Source of the DNA: Vicinamibacterales bacterium
GTDB lineage: Bacteria; Acidobacteriota; Vicinamibacteria; Vicinamibacterales; UBA2999
Assembly: GCA_041394705.1 (NCBI GenBank)
Contig: JAWKHS010000027.1
Span: 29,796-93,795 of the forward strand
Direction of reading: 5' to 3'
Length of the DNA stretch: 64,000 bases
The notes beneath the pieces were generated by a model. The model was given only the letters and a program-made list of their open reading frames with translations. It made no database searches and had not been told where the DNA came from. Numbering within the stretch: the first letter of the stretch is position 1; every line of letters begins with the position of its first letter. The position numbers were made by a program, and so were the translations under genes. Shown piece after piece: positions 49,769 through 59,138 of this stretch.

Positions 49769-52174
49769 ATGTGTCGCACCGAGGCGTCCGTGGCGGTGCC
49801 CTCCGCGGGGCGCCGTCGCCTGGACGCCTACACCACCACCGTCACCGTCCTGGGCGGCGCCCTGCTCATCGGGCGGTTGCCGGCCGCGGCGACAGCGGAT
49901 CCCTGGTGGTTCGTCGGACTTCTCGCGGCCGCCGTCGCGACCTCGCTGTACAAGGTGAGCCTCCAGTTGCCGCTCGGCGGGGCCTCGCTGACGCTGGGCC
50001 TGGCGCCGGGCTTCGCGGGGCTCCTCACGGTCGGTCCGGCCGCGACCTCGGTGGTGGTCGGCGCCGGCATCTGGACCCAGAGCACCTTCCGGACCGCCAG
50101 CGGCCAGCCGCTCCCGCTTCGCCGGCGCCTCTTCAGCGTCGCGTGCGGCGCGATCACGGTGGAGGCCGCGGGGCTCGCCTTCGCGAGCGCCGGCGGCGTG
50201 CCGCACCGTTTCGCCCCGGTCGCCCTGCCGCTCACCGCGGCCGCCCTCGTGTATTTCTCGATCAACACGTGGCTCGTCGCCGGGGCCGTGGCGCTCGAGA
50301 CCGGGCGGTCGGTGCGCGCGGTGTGGCGGGAGGGCTTCCTATGGAGCGCGCCCGGCTACTTCGTGCCCGCCGCGGGGGTCGGCGCCGGCCTCGTGCTGGC
50401 GCACGAGGTCGGCCCGGCGGCGCTGCTGCTGTCGGCGGCGCCTCTGCTCATCACCTTTCGTGCCTACCAGGTGTACATGGGACGCCTGGCGGCGGACCGC
50501 GAACAGCTCCGGGCGGCCCGCGACTACACGCGCGGCATCCTCCAGTCGATGAACGAGCTACTCTTCGTCGTGGCGCCGGACGGGCGCATCACGACGACGA
50601 ACCCCGCCGCCTGCGACGCGCTCGGGTACGCCCCCGGCGGCCTCGAGGGCCTGCCAATCGATCGGGTGCTCGTGGGCCCGTCCGAGGCCGGCGCGGAGGC
50701 GTCGCGCGGCGTGGAGCGGCTGCTGTGGACGAAGGCCGGCGAGCAGGTGCCGGTCCTGCTGTCCACCTCGCCGCTGACCGCGGAGGGCACGGACCAGGCC
50801 GGCACGGTGTGGGTGGCGCTCGACATCCGCGACCGCATCCGGATGGAGCGCGAGGAGCGGCGGCGCATCGAGCACCAGCAGCAGCAGCAGGCCGCCCTGG
50901 CCGAACTGGCTCGGGACACGGCCCTGCACGCCGGCGACTTCGACCAGGCCGCGCGGACGCTGACCGCGGCGGCGGCACGCCTGGTCCCGGCGACACGCGC
51001 GGACCTGTGGCTCCTCGACGCCGACGGACGCGCCGCGTCCGTGGACAGCCACGACGCCGCGCGCCGCACGCACCAGGTCCTGCCCCGCACGTGGCACCTC
51101 GGGGCGATCCCGCGGCTCGGGCCGGCGCTGGCGTCGCGCCGCGTCGTGACGGCCGACGCGGGCCACCCGCGCGCGGAGGGATGGACGCTGCCGGGCACCT
51201 GGGAGGGCGCGCCTCCCGCGACCGTGGCGCTGGCGCCGATCCGGCACGACGGGCGGACGATCGGCGTCCTCGGCATGTCGCAGGCCGGCGCCGCGCGCGC
51301 GTGGACGGCCGACGAGCAGCAGGTCCTCGCCTCGCTGGCCGACCTCGCCTCGATCGCCATCGCCGCCCGCAACCGTCACGTGGCGCAGCAGGAACTGGAG
51401 CGCGCGAAGAACGCCGCCGAGGCCGCGAGCGTGGCCAAGAGCGCGTTTGTCGCCAACATGAGCCACGAGCTCAGGACGCCGCTGAACGCCATCATCGGCT
51501 ACACGGGCCTGCTCAAGGAGGAGTGCGAGGAGAGCGGCAGCCCGGCCGCGCAGCTCGCCGACCTGACCCGGATCGAGACGGCCGCGCACCACCTCCTGGG
51601 TCTCGTGAACGACGTGCTCGACTTCTCGAAGATCGAAGCGGGCAAGATGACGGTCCACGTCGAGGCGGTGGACGTCGCCGCGCTGGTGCGCGACGTGACC
51701 ACGACCTGCGCGCCGGCCGCCAGCAAGAACGGCAACCGGCTCGAGTCGGCGCTCGACCTGGATCTCGGCCCGTTCCACACCGACGCGCTCCGGTTGCGGC
51801 AGGTACTGCTGAACCTGGTCGGCAACGCGTGCAAGTTCACGGCGGACGGCACGATCCAGGTTCGCGTCCGGGGTCAGCGCGACGACGGGCGCTCGTGGCT
51901 GGCCGTGGAGGTCGCCGACACCGGCATCGGCATGTCGCCCGACCAGGTGGCGGGCCTCTTCGCCGAGTTCGTGCAGGCCGACGCGTCCACGACGCGCCGC
52001 TTCGGCGGGACGGGCCTGGGCCTGGCGATCAGCCACCGCTTCTGCCGGCTCATGGGCGGCACGCTCACGGCGGCGAGCGAGCCCGGCCGCGGCTCCACGT
52101 TCTCGGTGCGGCTGCCGGATCTCGCCGGCGCGCGCGACGGGGTGGCGATCCCGCCGCCGGGCGCCGTCGCCTGA
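49769..52174 (+). CDS. membrane sensor histidine kinase (PAS-GAF-HisKA), orphan
   Basis: Sensor kinase of 801 residues. Residues 25-240 hold six to eight membrane helices (a MASE-like sensor region). A PAS domain follows (about 255-370, GILQSMNELLFVVAPDGRITTTN), then a Gln-rich coil, a GAF domain (about 395-545) and the HisKA helix with H566 in SHELRTPLN. The ATPase domain shows the N box near 685 (GNACKFTADG), DTGIGMS near 717 and GGTGLGLAIS near 746. No receiver domain or response regulator gene is nearby, so its partner is elsewhere. MCRTEAS was taken as start; an in-frame ATG at 49688 would add an Arg-rich lead. Confidence 0.9.
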   Translation: MCRTEASVAVPSAGRRRLDAYTTTVTVLGGALLIGRLPAAATADPWWFVGLLAAAVATSLYKVSLQLPLGGASLTLGLAPGFAGLLTVGPAATSVVVGAGIWTQSTFRTASGQPLPLRRRLFSVACGAITVEAAGLAFASAGGVPHRFAPVALPLTAAALVYFSINTWLVAGAVALETGRSVRAVWREGFLWSAPGYFVPAAGVGAGLVLAHEVGPAALLLSAAPLLITFRAYQVYMGRLAADREQLRAARDYTRGILQSMNELLFVVAPDGRITTTNPAACDALGYAPGGLEGLPIDRVLVGPSEAGAEASRGVERLLWTKAGEQVPVLLSTSPLTAEGTDQAGTVWVALDIRDRIRMEREERRRIEHQQQQQAALAELARDTALHAGDFDQAARTLTAAAARLVPATRADLWLLDADGRAASVDSHDAARRTHQVLPRTWHLGAIPRLGPALASRRVVTADAGHPRAEGWTLPGTWEGAPPATVALAPIRHDGRTIGVLGMSQAGAARAWTADEQQVLASLADLASIAIAARNRHVAQQELERAKNAAEAASVAKSAFVANMSHELRTPLNAIIGYTGLLKEECEESGSPAAQLADLTRIETAAHHLLGLVNDVLDFSKIEAGKMTVHVEAVDVAALVRDVTTTCAPAASKNGNRLESALDLDLGPFHTDALRLRQVLLNLVGNACKFTADGTIQVRVRGQRDDGRSWLAVEVADTGIGMSPDQVAGLFAEFVQADASTTRRFGGTGLGLAISHRFCRLMGGTLTAASEPGRGSTFSVRLPDLAGARDGVAIPPPGAVA

Positions 52175-52185
52175 CCGCGACGAGG

Positions 52186-53277
52186 CTAGTGTCCTGTGGG
52201 CCGGGTGACCCGCTCGAGCAGCTGCAGCGTGGACACGCTCTCGGGCCGAAGCGAAAAGGCGAGGATCGGCGCCGGTGCCCGGCCGTCCGAGCGGGGGCTC
52301 GATCGGGTGCCGTAGTACTCCACCGTCATCTGCTCACGGTCGACCTGCACCAGCCCGAAGCCGGGCTCCCGCTTGACACCCCAGGTCGTCACGCCCGTTT
52401 CCGGCTGGGGCCGGTCGTTCGTCCGGGCCTCCGAGCCGGCGCCCTGGATGACCTGCACGAACGCCAGCGCCGGCCGCGCCGTGGGGCCGGACACCCGGAG
52501 CAGCTCCTGCATGTGCTCGTGGCCGGCGAAGTAGACCTGGACGTTGCAGGCTTCGATGAGGCCGCCGAGCCGCCGCCGCAGGTTCGCCAGGTTGTTGGCC
52601 TCGCGCCCGTGCTGCCCGCTGGAGTAGAGCGGGTGATGGCCGAACGCCAGCCGCCACGTCGGCGTGGCGTCGCCGCCGCACAGGTACGCCTTCGCGTCGG
52701 CGAGCTGCTGGTCGGCCTCGACGCGCTCGTCGGGCCGGGACGCGGCCTCGTCGATCAGGACCGTGTCCAGGCCGTAGATGCGGATCCACGCCGGCAGGCG
52801 CTCGATCGGAAAGTGGTTGAACGGCATCCGCCAGCGGTCGCTGGCATTCGTGTAGTTGATCTCCGCCTGGACCGACCCGGGCGTCGCCCAGTCGTGGTTG
52901 CCGGGCACTGACCAGAACGGGAACGTCAGGCCGCCGAACGGGGCCTCGAACTTGCTCGTGAACTGCGGGTCCCAGGCCTGGCCCTCGCGCTGGAGGTGGA
53001 CGCCCCGCTCGTAGATGAGGTCGCCCGGCGCGATCGCGAAGTCGCAGGACAGGGCCGCGCACACCGTCTGCATGAGCTGGCCCACGGCCCGCTGGGCGTC
53101 GTTGCCGCGTCCGGAATCGCCGACGACCACGAACACGAGGCGGCTGCGCTGTGACAGGTCGGGCGGCGCGGGCGCCGACGGCAGCGCTTCGAGGTCGTAC
53201 GGGACGAAGCCGACGCAGGCCGCGGTCGTCAGGACGGCAGCGGCGACGGCGACGGCCGCCAGGCACCGGCGCGCCAT
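52186..53277 (-). CDS. metallophosphoesterase lipoprotein (purple acid phosphatase-like)
   Basis: Exported lipoprotein of 363 residues (lipobox TAAC, C21). All calcineurin-type metal motifs are visible in order: VVVGDSGRG, IAPGDLIY, VPGNHDW, AFGHHPL and FAGHEHMQ. It would hydrolyse phosphate esters in the periplasm with two metal ions, like purple acid phosphatases. It follows the NHL-repeat gene by four bases on the same strand, so the two form an operon. The start was placed at the signal peptide ATG. Confidence 0.92.
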   Translation of the reverse strand: MARRCLAAVAVAAAVLTTAACVGFVPYDLEALPSAPAPPDLSQRSRLVFVVVGDSGRGNDAQRAVGQLMQTVCAALSCDFAIAPGDLIYERGVHLQREGQAWDPQFTSKFEAPFGGLTFPFWSVPGNHDWATPGSVQAEINYTNASDRWRMPFNHFPIERLPAWIRIYGLDTVLIDEAASRPDERVEADQQLADAKAYLCGGDATPTWRLAFGHHPLYSSGQHGREANNLANLRRRLGGLIEACNVQVYFAGHEHMQELLRVSGPTARPALAFVQVIQGAGSEARTNDRPQPETGVTTWGVKREPGFGLVQVDREQMTVEYYGTRSSPRSDGRAPAPILAFSLRPESVSTLQLLERVTRPTGH

Positions 53278-53281
53278 CTGC

Positions 53282-54451
53282 CTACCGCGCCACCCAGGGC
53301 GCTTTGACCAGCAGCGCCGGGTCGGCGCCGGGCTTCGGCACGAACTTCTGCGTGCGCCCGTACTGGTTGTCGCCGCCGTAGAGGTTGCCGGCGGAGTCCA
53401 CCGTGAAGGTGTGCACCTCCAGGTAGCCGTCGGGCATGTCCGGCGGCACGAGCCACGAGTACTTCCGCTGCCCGTCGAAGTCGAGCTTCACGAAGCGCAG
53501 GGGCCGCAGGTCGGTCAGCCAGATCGCGTCGTCGTTCACGATGAGGTCCAACGGCAGCGCGAAACCCGTCCACGTGGCGACGTGCTCCACCTTCGCCGGG
53601 TCGCTCGTCGTGCGGAACACGTTGACGCGGCCGCCGCTGCGATCGAGGGCGAAGATGCGTCCCCCCGGACCGACCGCCACGGCATGGACGCCGTTGAACT
53701 GCCCCGGGCCCGTGCCCTTGCCGCCGAACTCCCCCAGATACCGGAGGTTCGTGTCGAAGATCATCACGCGGTGGTTGTCGAGGCCGTCGGCGATGAGCAC
53801 GCGTCCGTCCGGCAGGAACGCGACGTCCTGCGGCTTGGCGAAGTGCGCGGCGTCGCTGCCCGGCACACCCTTCTCGCCGAGCGTCGTGAGCAGCGTCGCG
53901 CCGTCGTTGGAGAAGACGTAGATCTGGTGGAACGTCTCGTTGACGAGCCACACGCGATGTTCGGGGTCGTACGGGCTGATGCGCAGGCGATGCGGACCGG
54001 GACCGTCGGAGCCCTCGCAGAGACGGTCCCACTGCGTCCACAGCTCTTTGACCTTGCCGTTCCGGTCCAGCGTGTAGAGGCAGTGCCGCCACACGCGCGC
54101 CTTCGTCTCGTTGAGCACGTTGTGCCCGATCGAGCCGGCGAAGCCCAGGAACCCCTGGGGCACCGGCGAGGGCAGCCGGAACTCGCCCCGCTGCGCCACG
54201 AAGATGCGGTCGGGCGACTCGGCGAACACGCCCGAGTTGCCGCCGAAGGCGAAGCCGGAGTCGGCGAACGGCTGGTGCCAGGCACGCACGATGTCATACG
54301 GGCTCGGCCCGACCGGGCCGAGGATCACCTGGTTGGCGGGCGGCGCCCCCGCCGCGGGCTGCGCGGCCTGGCGATCGGCCGTGAACGGAGCTGCGCTGAG
54401 GAGCGCCACGGCGGCAGCGGTGAGCGCGAACCCCCGGAGTGTGTGCGGCAT
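53282..54451 (-). CDS. exported NHL-repeat protein (amidating lyase-like propeller)
   Basis: Secreted protein of 389 residues with a signal peptide at 1-24 (GFALTAAAVALLSAAPF). The rest is a six-bladed beta propeller of NHL type: QDVAFLPDGRVLIADGLDNHRV near 215, FGGKGTGPGQFNGVHAVAVGPGGRIFALDRSGGRV near 245, and FTVDSAGNLYGGDNQYGRTQKF near 355. The layout resembles peptidyl-alpha-hydroxyglycine amidating lyases, but bacterial relatives usually have no known substrate. It is first of a two-gene unit with the metallophosphoesterase. Confidence 0.9.
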   Translation of the reverse strand: MPHTLRGFALTAAAVALLSAAPFTADRQAAQPAAGAPPANQVILGPVGPSPYDIVRAWHQPFADSGFAFGGNSGVFAESPDRIFVAQRGEFRLPSPVPQGFLGFAGSIGHNVLNETKARVWRHCLYTLDRNGKVKELWTQWDRLCEGSDGPGPHRLRISPYDPEHRVWLVNETFHQIYVFSNDGATLLTTLGEKGVPGSDAAHFAKPQDVAFLPDGRVLIADGLDNHRVMIFDTNLRYLGEFGGKGTGPGQFNGVHAVAVGPGGRIFALDRSGGRVNVFRTTSDPAKVEHVATWTGFALPLDLIVNDDAIWLTDLRPLRFVKLDFDGQRKYSWLVPPDMPDGYLEVHTFTVDSAGNLYGGDNQYGRTQKFVPKPGADPALLVKAPWVAR

Positions 54452-54565
54452 CGCCGGCCAGCGTACACCATCGCGCCACCGGCGGCGGGCGCGGGCCGAC
54501 GGTCGGATAGACTACTCGCCGCCGCCGCGTCTGGACGCCGCCCGTCACGGCGCGCGGGAGGACCC

Positions 54566-55849
54566 GTGCCCGACTACACCCGTATCCGCGCGCTCTTCCC
54601 CGACCACCTCGGCCTGGCCCGCGGCAAGTACCTGCCGGCGCGGCAGGCGGCCGCCGGGACGCGGCACTGCCTGTCGCTCTTCGCCCTGAACTTCGATCGC
54701 ACGATGGTGCCGGCGCCAGGCGCGAAGATGCTCGAAGGGCTCCCCGACTGCGATCTCACGTTCGCGATGGACGAGGTCCGGCCCGGCTGGGAAGACGGCA
54801 CCGGCGTGGTCGTGGGCGACCTGTCGTTTCACGGCGCGCCGCTCGCCATCGCGCCCAGGCACGTGCTGCGCAAGGCCGTGGAGGACTGGAAGGCGCTCGG
54901 GTATCGCGCGAAGGTCGGCATCGAGCTGGAAGCGTTCGTCCTGCAGCCCGACGGCAAGGGCGGCTGGACGGAATGGGACACGCCGACCGCGTACGTGTAC
55001 GGCACGGGTCCCGCGGTGGACCCGGCCGGCCTCATCGACGACCTGATGCGCACGGCCGAGGCGTGCCGCCTGCCGGTGGAATCGATCAACTCGGAATACG
55101 ACACGCCGCAGTTCGAGCTGACCCTCGTCTACGACGACGCGCTCAAGGCCGTGGACGACGTGTTCCTGTTCAAGGTGATGGCGCGCGAGCTGGCGCACCG
55201 GAAGGGGCTGCTGCTGACGTTCATCGGCAAGCCGTTCGCCGATCGCGGCGGGAGCGGCTTCCACGTGAATCTCTCGCTCGAGGACGCCGGCGGCGCGAAC
55301 GCCCTTGCGGATCCGGCGGCGCCCGACGGGCTGTCGCCGCTCGCCCACCAGGCCATCGCCGGCATGCTGGCCCACTTCGAGGCGTCGGCCGGCATCTGCG
55401 CGCCCACCGTGAACGCCTACAAGCGCCTCAAGCCGGCGCAGCTCGCGGGCTACTGGGCGAACTGGGGCTACGACCACCGCGGCGCGTCCATCCGCGTGCC
55501 GCACGAGCGCGGCCGGGCGACGCGCCTGGAGCACCGCATGCCCGACGGCGCCGCCAATCCGTACCTGGCCACGGCCGCCGTGCTCCAGGCGGCGCGCCTC
55601 GGCGTCGTCGGCGGCCTGACGCTCCAGCCGCCTGAGGAGCAGGACTGCCTGACATCGCAGAGCGCCACGCGCCACGTGCCCGCCAGCCTGGCGCTGGCCC
55701 TCGACGCGCTCGAGGCCGACACGGCGCTCGTGGAGGCCATCGGCCCCGAGCTGGTCGCGCAGTTCGTGGCCGTGAAGCGGGGCGAGTGGGAGAAGTTCGC
55801 CGCCGCCGTCACCGACTGGGAGCTCAGGACCTACCTGCCGTTCCTGTGA
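54566..55849 (+). CDS. glutamine synthetase family protein (PuuA-like)
   Basis: Ligase of 427 residues that joins ammonia or an amine to glutamate with ATP. The C-terminal catalytic barrel shows IELEAFVLQ near 118, ESINSEYDTPQFELTL near 172, GSGFHVNLSL near 232, NAYKRLKP near 290 and RLEHRMPDGAANPYLATAA near 325. Length and spacing fit gamma-glutamylpolyamine synthetases and related GlnA-like proteins better than housekeeping GlnA. The GTG start follows a GGGAGGA site. A polyamine-type importer lies 8 kb away, so a role in amine use is possible. The P450 gene follows by 31 bases. Confidence 0.9.
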   Translation: MPDYTRIRALFPDHLGLARGKYLPARQAAAGTRHCLSLFALNFDRTMVPAPGAKMLEGLPDCDLTFAMDEVRPGWEDGTGVVVGDLSFHGAPLAIAPRHVLRKAVEDWKALGYRAKVGIELEAFVLQPDGKGGWTEWDTPTAYVYGTGPAVDPAGLIDDLMRTAEACRLPVESINSEYDTPQFELTLVYDDALKAVDDVFLFKVMARELAHRKGLLLTFIGKPFADRGGSGFHVNLSLEDAGGANALADPAAPDGLSPLAHQAIAGMLAHFEASAGICAPTVNAYKRLKPAQLAGYWANWGYDHRGASIRVPHERGRATRLEHRMPDGAANPYLATAAVLQAARLGVVGGLTLQPPEEQDCLTSQSATRHVPASLALALDALEADTALVEAIGPELVAQFVAVKRGEWEKFAAAVTDWELRTYLPFL

Positions 55850-55880
55850 ACGCGCGGCGACTCCGCTGCCTCCACTCGCC

Positions 55881-57122
55881 ATGGCCGACGACACGCACGC
55901 GAACATCCTCGACCCGGACGTCTACGTCGGCGGGGTGCCCCACGCCACGTTCGCGCGGCTCCGGGACGAGGATCCGGTCAGCTGGTGGCCCGAAGCCGAT
56001 GGCCCGGGCCTGTGGGCGGTGACGCGCTACGACGACGTGGTGGCCGTGAGCCACCAGGCGCAGACCTTCTCGTCGGCCCGCGGCATCCGGCTCGAAGACA
56101 TGCGGCCCGACGAGCTCGCCGCGCGCCGCACGCTGATGGAGCTGGACCCGCCGGAGCACACGACGCTCCGGAAGCTCGTGCAGCGGCCCTTCTCGTACCG
56201 CGAGGTCGCCACGTACGAGACGGCGCTTCGCCTGATGACGCGTGCCCTGATCGACGAGGTGCGGCGGGAAGACACCTTCGACGTCGTGGGCGCGCTGGCG
56301 CGCCAGCTGCCGATGCGCGTCCTCGGGAAGATGCTGGGCGTACCCGACGAGGACGGCCCGTGGCTCGTGAGTCGCGGCGACGCCCTCATCGGCAACACCG
56401 ATCCGGAGTTCACCGACACGCCCGTCGGCGTCACCAACACCGACGCCTACCGCCTGATGCCGTTCCGCAGTCCCGTGAGCCGCGAGCTCTTCGCCTACGC
56501 GGCGGAGCAGGCCCGCCGGCGGCGCGAACAGCCCGGCGACGACGTGATCTCGGTGCTGCTCCGCCCGACGCGCGACGGGCGTCCGCTGAGCGACGACGAG
56601 TTCAAGAACTTCTTCACGCTGCTGGTGGCGGCCGGCAACGACACCACGCGCTACTCCATCGCCGCCGGCATGCTGGCGCTGCTGGAGCGGCCGTCGCTCC
56701 TGGCCGAGCTCCGCGACCATCCAGAGCTGACGGCCGGCGCCGTCGAGGAGATGCTGCGCTGGAGCACCGTGACCATGCACTTCCGGCGGACGGCCACGCG
56801 CGAGACGGAGCTGGGCGGCCGCCGCATCGCGGCCGGCGACAAGGTGCTCATGTGGTACATCGCCGGGAACCACGACGAGCGGCATTTCGACCGGCCTGGC
56901 GAGTTCGACATCCGGAGGCGCCCCAACGACCACCTGGCGTTCGGCCTCAAGGGCCCGCACAAGTGCCTGGGTGAGCACCTGGCCAGGCTCGAGATGCGCG
57001 TGTTCTTCGAAGAGCTGCTGCCGGCGCTGGCCGACATCCGCCTGAACGGCGAGGTGGCGCGGCTGCGCTCGAACTTCATCGCCGGGGTGAAGCGCCTGCC
57101 CGTGGCCGTGGCCTGGACGTAG
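55881..57122 (+). CDS. cytochrome P450 (CYP124/125/142-like)
   Basis: Soluble P450 of 413 residues. The I helix has AAGNDTTR near 254, the K helix E-x-x-R is in EEMLRW, and the heme loop is AFGLKGPHKCLG with the heme-ligating C362. The loop has one more residue between Phe and Gly than the usual FxxGxxxC, as seen in the CYP125/CYP124/CYP142 group that hydroxylates sterol side chains and methyl-branched fatty acids. No redox partner gene is near. The gene may be co-transcribed with the glutamine synthetase. A methyl-branched chain from the lipid genes is a conceivable substrate but is not shown. Confidence 0.93.
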   Translation: MADDTHANILDPDVYVGGVPHATFARLRDEDPVSWWPEADGPGLWAVTRYDDVVAVSHQAQTFSSARGIRLEDMRPDELAARRTLMELDPPEHTTLRKLVQRPFSYREVATYETALRLMTRALIDEVRREDTFDVVGALARQLPMRVLGKMLGVPDEDGPWLVSRGDALIGNTDPEFTDTPVGVTNTDAYRLMPFRSPVSRELFAYAAEQARRRREQPGDDVISVLLRPTRDGRPLSDDEFKNFFTLLVAAGNDTTRYSIAAGMLALLERPSLLAELRDHPELTAGAVEEMLRWSTVTMHFRRTATRETELGGRRIAAGDKVLMWYIAGNHDERHFDRPGEFDIRRRPNDHLAFGLKGPHKCLGEHLARLEMRVFFEELLPALADIRLNGEVARLRSNFIAGVKRLPVAVAWT

Positions 57123-57146
57123 GCCGCGGCGCGCGGTGCGGCGGCC

Positions 57147-58559
57147 TCACGCCTCGACGATCAGCGCCGCGGTCGCCACGACCCAGCCCCCGTCCCGCCG
57201 GTCCAGCAGCACGAGGCAGCCCGACGCGCACAGCGGCCCGCACGTCTGGCTGACCGCGACCAGGGCCTGCGTGCGCGCGCGGTCGTACCCGATCGCCGAC
57301 ACCCTCACGACGCTTCCCGCGAGCCCGCGCGCGTCGGCGAACGGCGCCCAGGCGGCGGGCCGCGACCGATCCGGCAGGTCGCGCGCGGCGACGAGCCGCC
57401 ACGGGCCGAGGGCCTCCAGGTGCCGCGGCAGGGCACGCGGACGGCGCACGGCGTCGAAGAACGCCTCGATCGTCTCGGGGCGGGCCCCGGTCATGAGCCG
57501 CCTGGGATCGACCGACGGCTGGATCGCCCCCGTGGCCGGATCCGTCCACAACGGCGTCGGATCGAACGCCGGGTCCTGGACGGCGTAGCGCCGGCCGCCC
57601 GCGGGGGCCTCGAGCCGGAGGGCCGTCGTCGCCGCGTGATACACCTGCGCGTCGTCGTCCGGCGCCTGGACCGCCGCGAGGGCCAACCGTCGAAGCCAGG
57701 CCTGGCGGTGCTCGTCGAGCGTCCTGCCGCCCAGCCGATCCAGGCGCGCGCGAGTCTCCGCCGGTGCGACCGAGAACAGGTCGACGAGCTGCGCCAGGCC
57801 GGCCTCGGAGGCCAGGGAGGCGACGAACGAGAACGAGCACGCGTAGAAGGTGGGCGCAAAGCGGGCGCGGTCGGTCGTGAACAGCACGGCGGGCCGCTCG
57901 TCGGCGCCGACGAACGGCAGCATCGTGGCGCCGTCCGCGGTCCGCGCGCGCTCGGCGCACACCGCATCCGCCCCCTCTACCGTCGGCGTGCCGAAGGGCC
58001 CCGTCTCGGTCATCCCCACGTCGGCCGCCGTGATCCGCGCGATGTAGTCGGGCAGGCCTTCGGTGAGCCAGAGCGGCCGGCGGACCGTCGATCCAGCCGG
58101 ATCGGTCCTCGTGGAGGCGAGCAGTTCGTGCGTGGCCTCGTGGAGAAAGGGCGCGCGGCCGTCGGTCACCCGCGCCATCGGCACGAACACCGCCGAACGG
58201 CCGGACGCGTGGGCCACGAACGTGTCGTCGCTGAGGTAATAGGTGATCCGGCCGGGCTTCACGGCCTGCCAGTCGTGGACGCCGACCCGCTGCCAGAGGC
58301 CGGCCACGCCCCGATCCAGGCGCGCGGCGAGCGCGTCGGCGTCGGCGCGCGGAAGCGACTTGGGGACATACAGCACGACGTGCTCGCCCTGCAGGCGCGT
58401 GCCGTCCTTCTCCAGCGCCGCCACGCGCGCGCCGTCGTCGGCCGCCCAGTTCAGGAGCGGCTGGGCGGCTTCGGCCGCCCAGTTCAGGAGCGGCTGGGCG
58501 GCTTCGGCCGCCCAGTTCAGGGGCGGCTGGGCGGCGAACGCGCGGGAGGTCCCGGTCAT
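57147..58559 (-). CDS. zinc metallopeptidase-like protein with N-terminal 11-residue repeats
   Basis: Protein of 470 residues with a gluzincin pattern: HEATH at 140-144 and the third ligand E167 in WLTEGLPDY. About residues 170-290 resemble the helical part of peptidase MA-like proteins. Residues 12-42 are three 11-residue repeats of LNWAAEAAQPL type, coded by a 33-bp DNA repeat. No signal peptide is visible, though relatives are usually exported, so the true N-terminus may have been rewritten by repeat growth. Its ATG overlaps the DUF1801 stop (ATGA), supporting this start. The C-terminal 100 residues include four cysteines in SQTCGPLCASGC. Confidence 0.85.
   Translation of the reverse strand: MTGTSRAFAAQPPLNWAAEAAQPLLNWAAEAAQPLLNWAADDGARVAALEKDGTRLQGEHVVLYVPKSLPRADADALAARLDRGVAGLWQRVGVHDWQAVKPGRITYYLSDDTFVAHASGRSAVFVPMARVTDGRAPFLHEATHELLASTRTDPAGSTVRRPLWLTEGLPDYIARITAADVGMTETGPFGTPTVEGADAVCAERARTADGATMLPFVGADERPAVLFTTDRARFAPTFYACSFSFVASLASEAGLAQLVDLFSVAPAETRARLDRLGGRTLDEHRQAWLRRLALAAVQAPDDDAQVYHAATTALRLEAPAGGRRYAVQDPAFDPTPLWTDPATGAIQPSVDPRRLMTGARPETIEAFFDAVRRPRALPRHLEALGPWRLVAARDLPDRSRPAAWAPFADARGLAGSVVRVSAIGYDRARTQALVAVSQTCGPLCASGCLVLLDRRDGGWVVATAALIVEA
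58441..58535. repeat. 33-bp tandem repeat, about three copies
   Basis: Units begin at 58441, 58474 and 58507. The first two are identical and the third differs by one base within its 29-base length. They stay in frame and code the NWAAEAAQPLL repeats of the zincin-like protein. Confidence 0.85.
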
Positions 58560-59050
58560 CGCGAACGACGGCTGGCGCGGGTCACGTTCAGCGAGACGGC
58601 CGCGCGAACGAGCGCCTTCAAGGCCTTCTCGTCGATCGCCTCGCCTTCATGGATGTCGATCGCCCGCCGCGTGCCTCCCCCGAGGCTGGCGTTGAAGAGG
58701 CGCGCCGGATCCGGGAGCGCCGCTCCGTGCGCGAAGGTCAGCTTCACGGCGGCTTTGTAGGTCTCGCCGGTGCAGATGATGCCGTCGTGCTCCCACACCG
58801 GGACGCCGCGCCACTTCCAGGTCTCGACGGCCTCGGGATCGGCCTTGTGGATGATGGCGCGCACGCGCGCGAGCGTCCGTCCGCGCCAGTCGTCGAGCGA
58901 CGCGATCCGCTTGTCGATGAGCCGGGACGGCGAGCCCGCGGCCCTGGGCGCCGCGGCCGTCGATGTCCTGACGGTCTTCCTCGTGGCGGTCCGGGTCCTG
59001 GCGGTGGTTTTGGCGGTGGTCTTCCCCGTCGCCCTCTTCGCTCGGGTCAT
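58556..59050 (-). CDS. DUF1801 family protein with basic N-terminal tail
   Basis: Protein of 164 residues. Residues 1-50 are Thr/Arg/Lys/Ala-rich (KTTAKTTARTRTATRKTV) and look like a disordered, nucleic-acid-binding tail. The rest is the DUF1801/YdhG fold (WRGRTLARVRAIIHKADPEAVETWKW, GVPVWEHDGIIC, VKLTFAHGAALPDP). The family role is not settled. The ATG at 59050 follows TATACG by six bases, matching a leaderless start; the longer frame from 59089 was rejected. It is coupled to the zincin-like gene. Confidence 0.88.
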   Translation of the reverse strand: MTRAKRATGKTTAKTTARTRTATRKTVRTSTAAAPRAAGSPSRLIDKRIASLDDWRGRTLARVRAIIHKADPEAVETWKWRGVPVWEHDGIICTGETYKAAVKLTFAHGAALPDPARLFNASLGGGTRRAIDIHEGEAIDEKALKALVRAAVSLNVTRASRRSR

Positions 59051-59056
59051 CGCCAA

Positions 59057-59062
59057 CGTATA
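59057..59062 (-). promoter_or_regulatory. -10 box of the DUF1801 gene
   Basis: TATACG on the minus strand, six bases before the ATG, suggesting a leaderless transcript. Confidence 0.5.
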
Positions 59063-59138
59063 CACCACCCTCGCGAGCGCGGCCGTCACGAATGCGCGTG
59101 TGTCGCGCGACCGGCCAGGGTGGACTCCCGGTCCGCGG

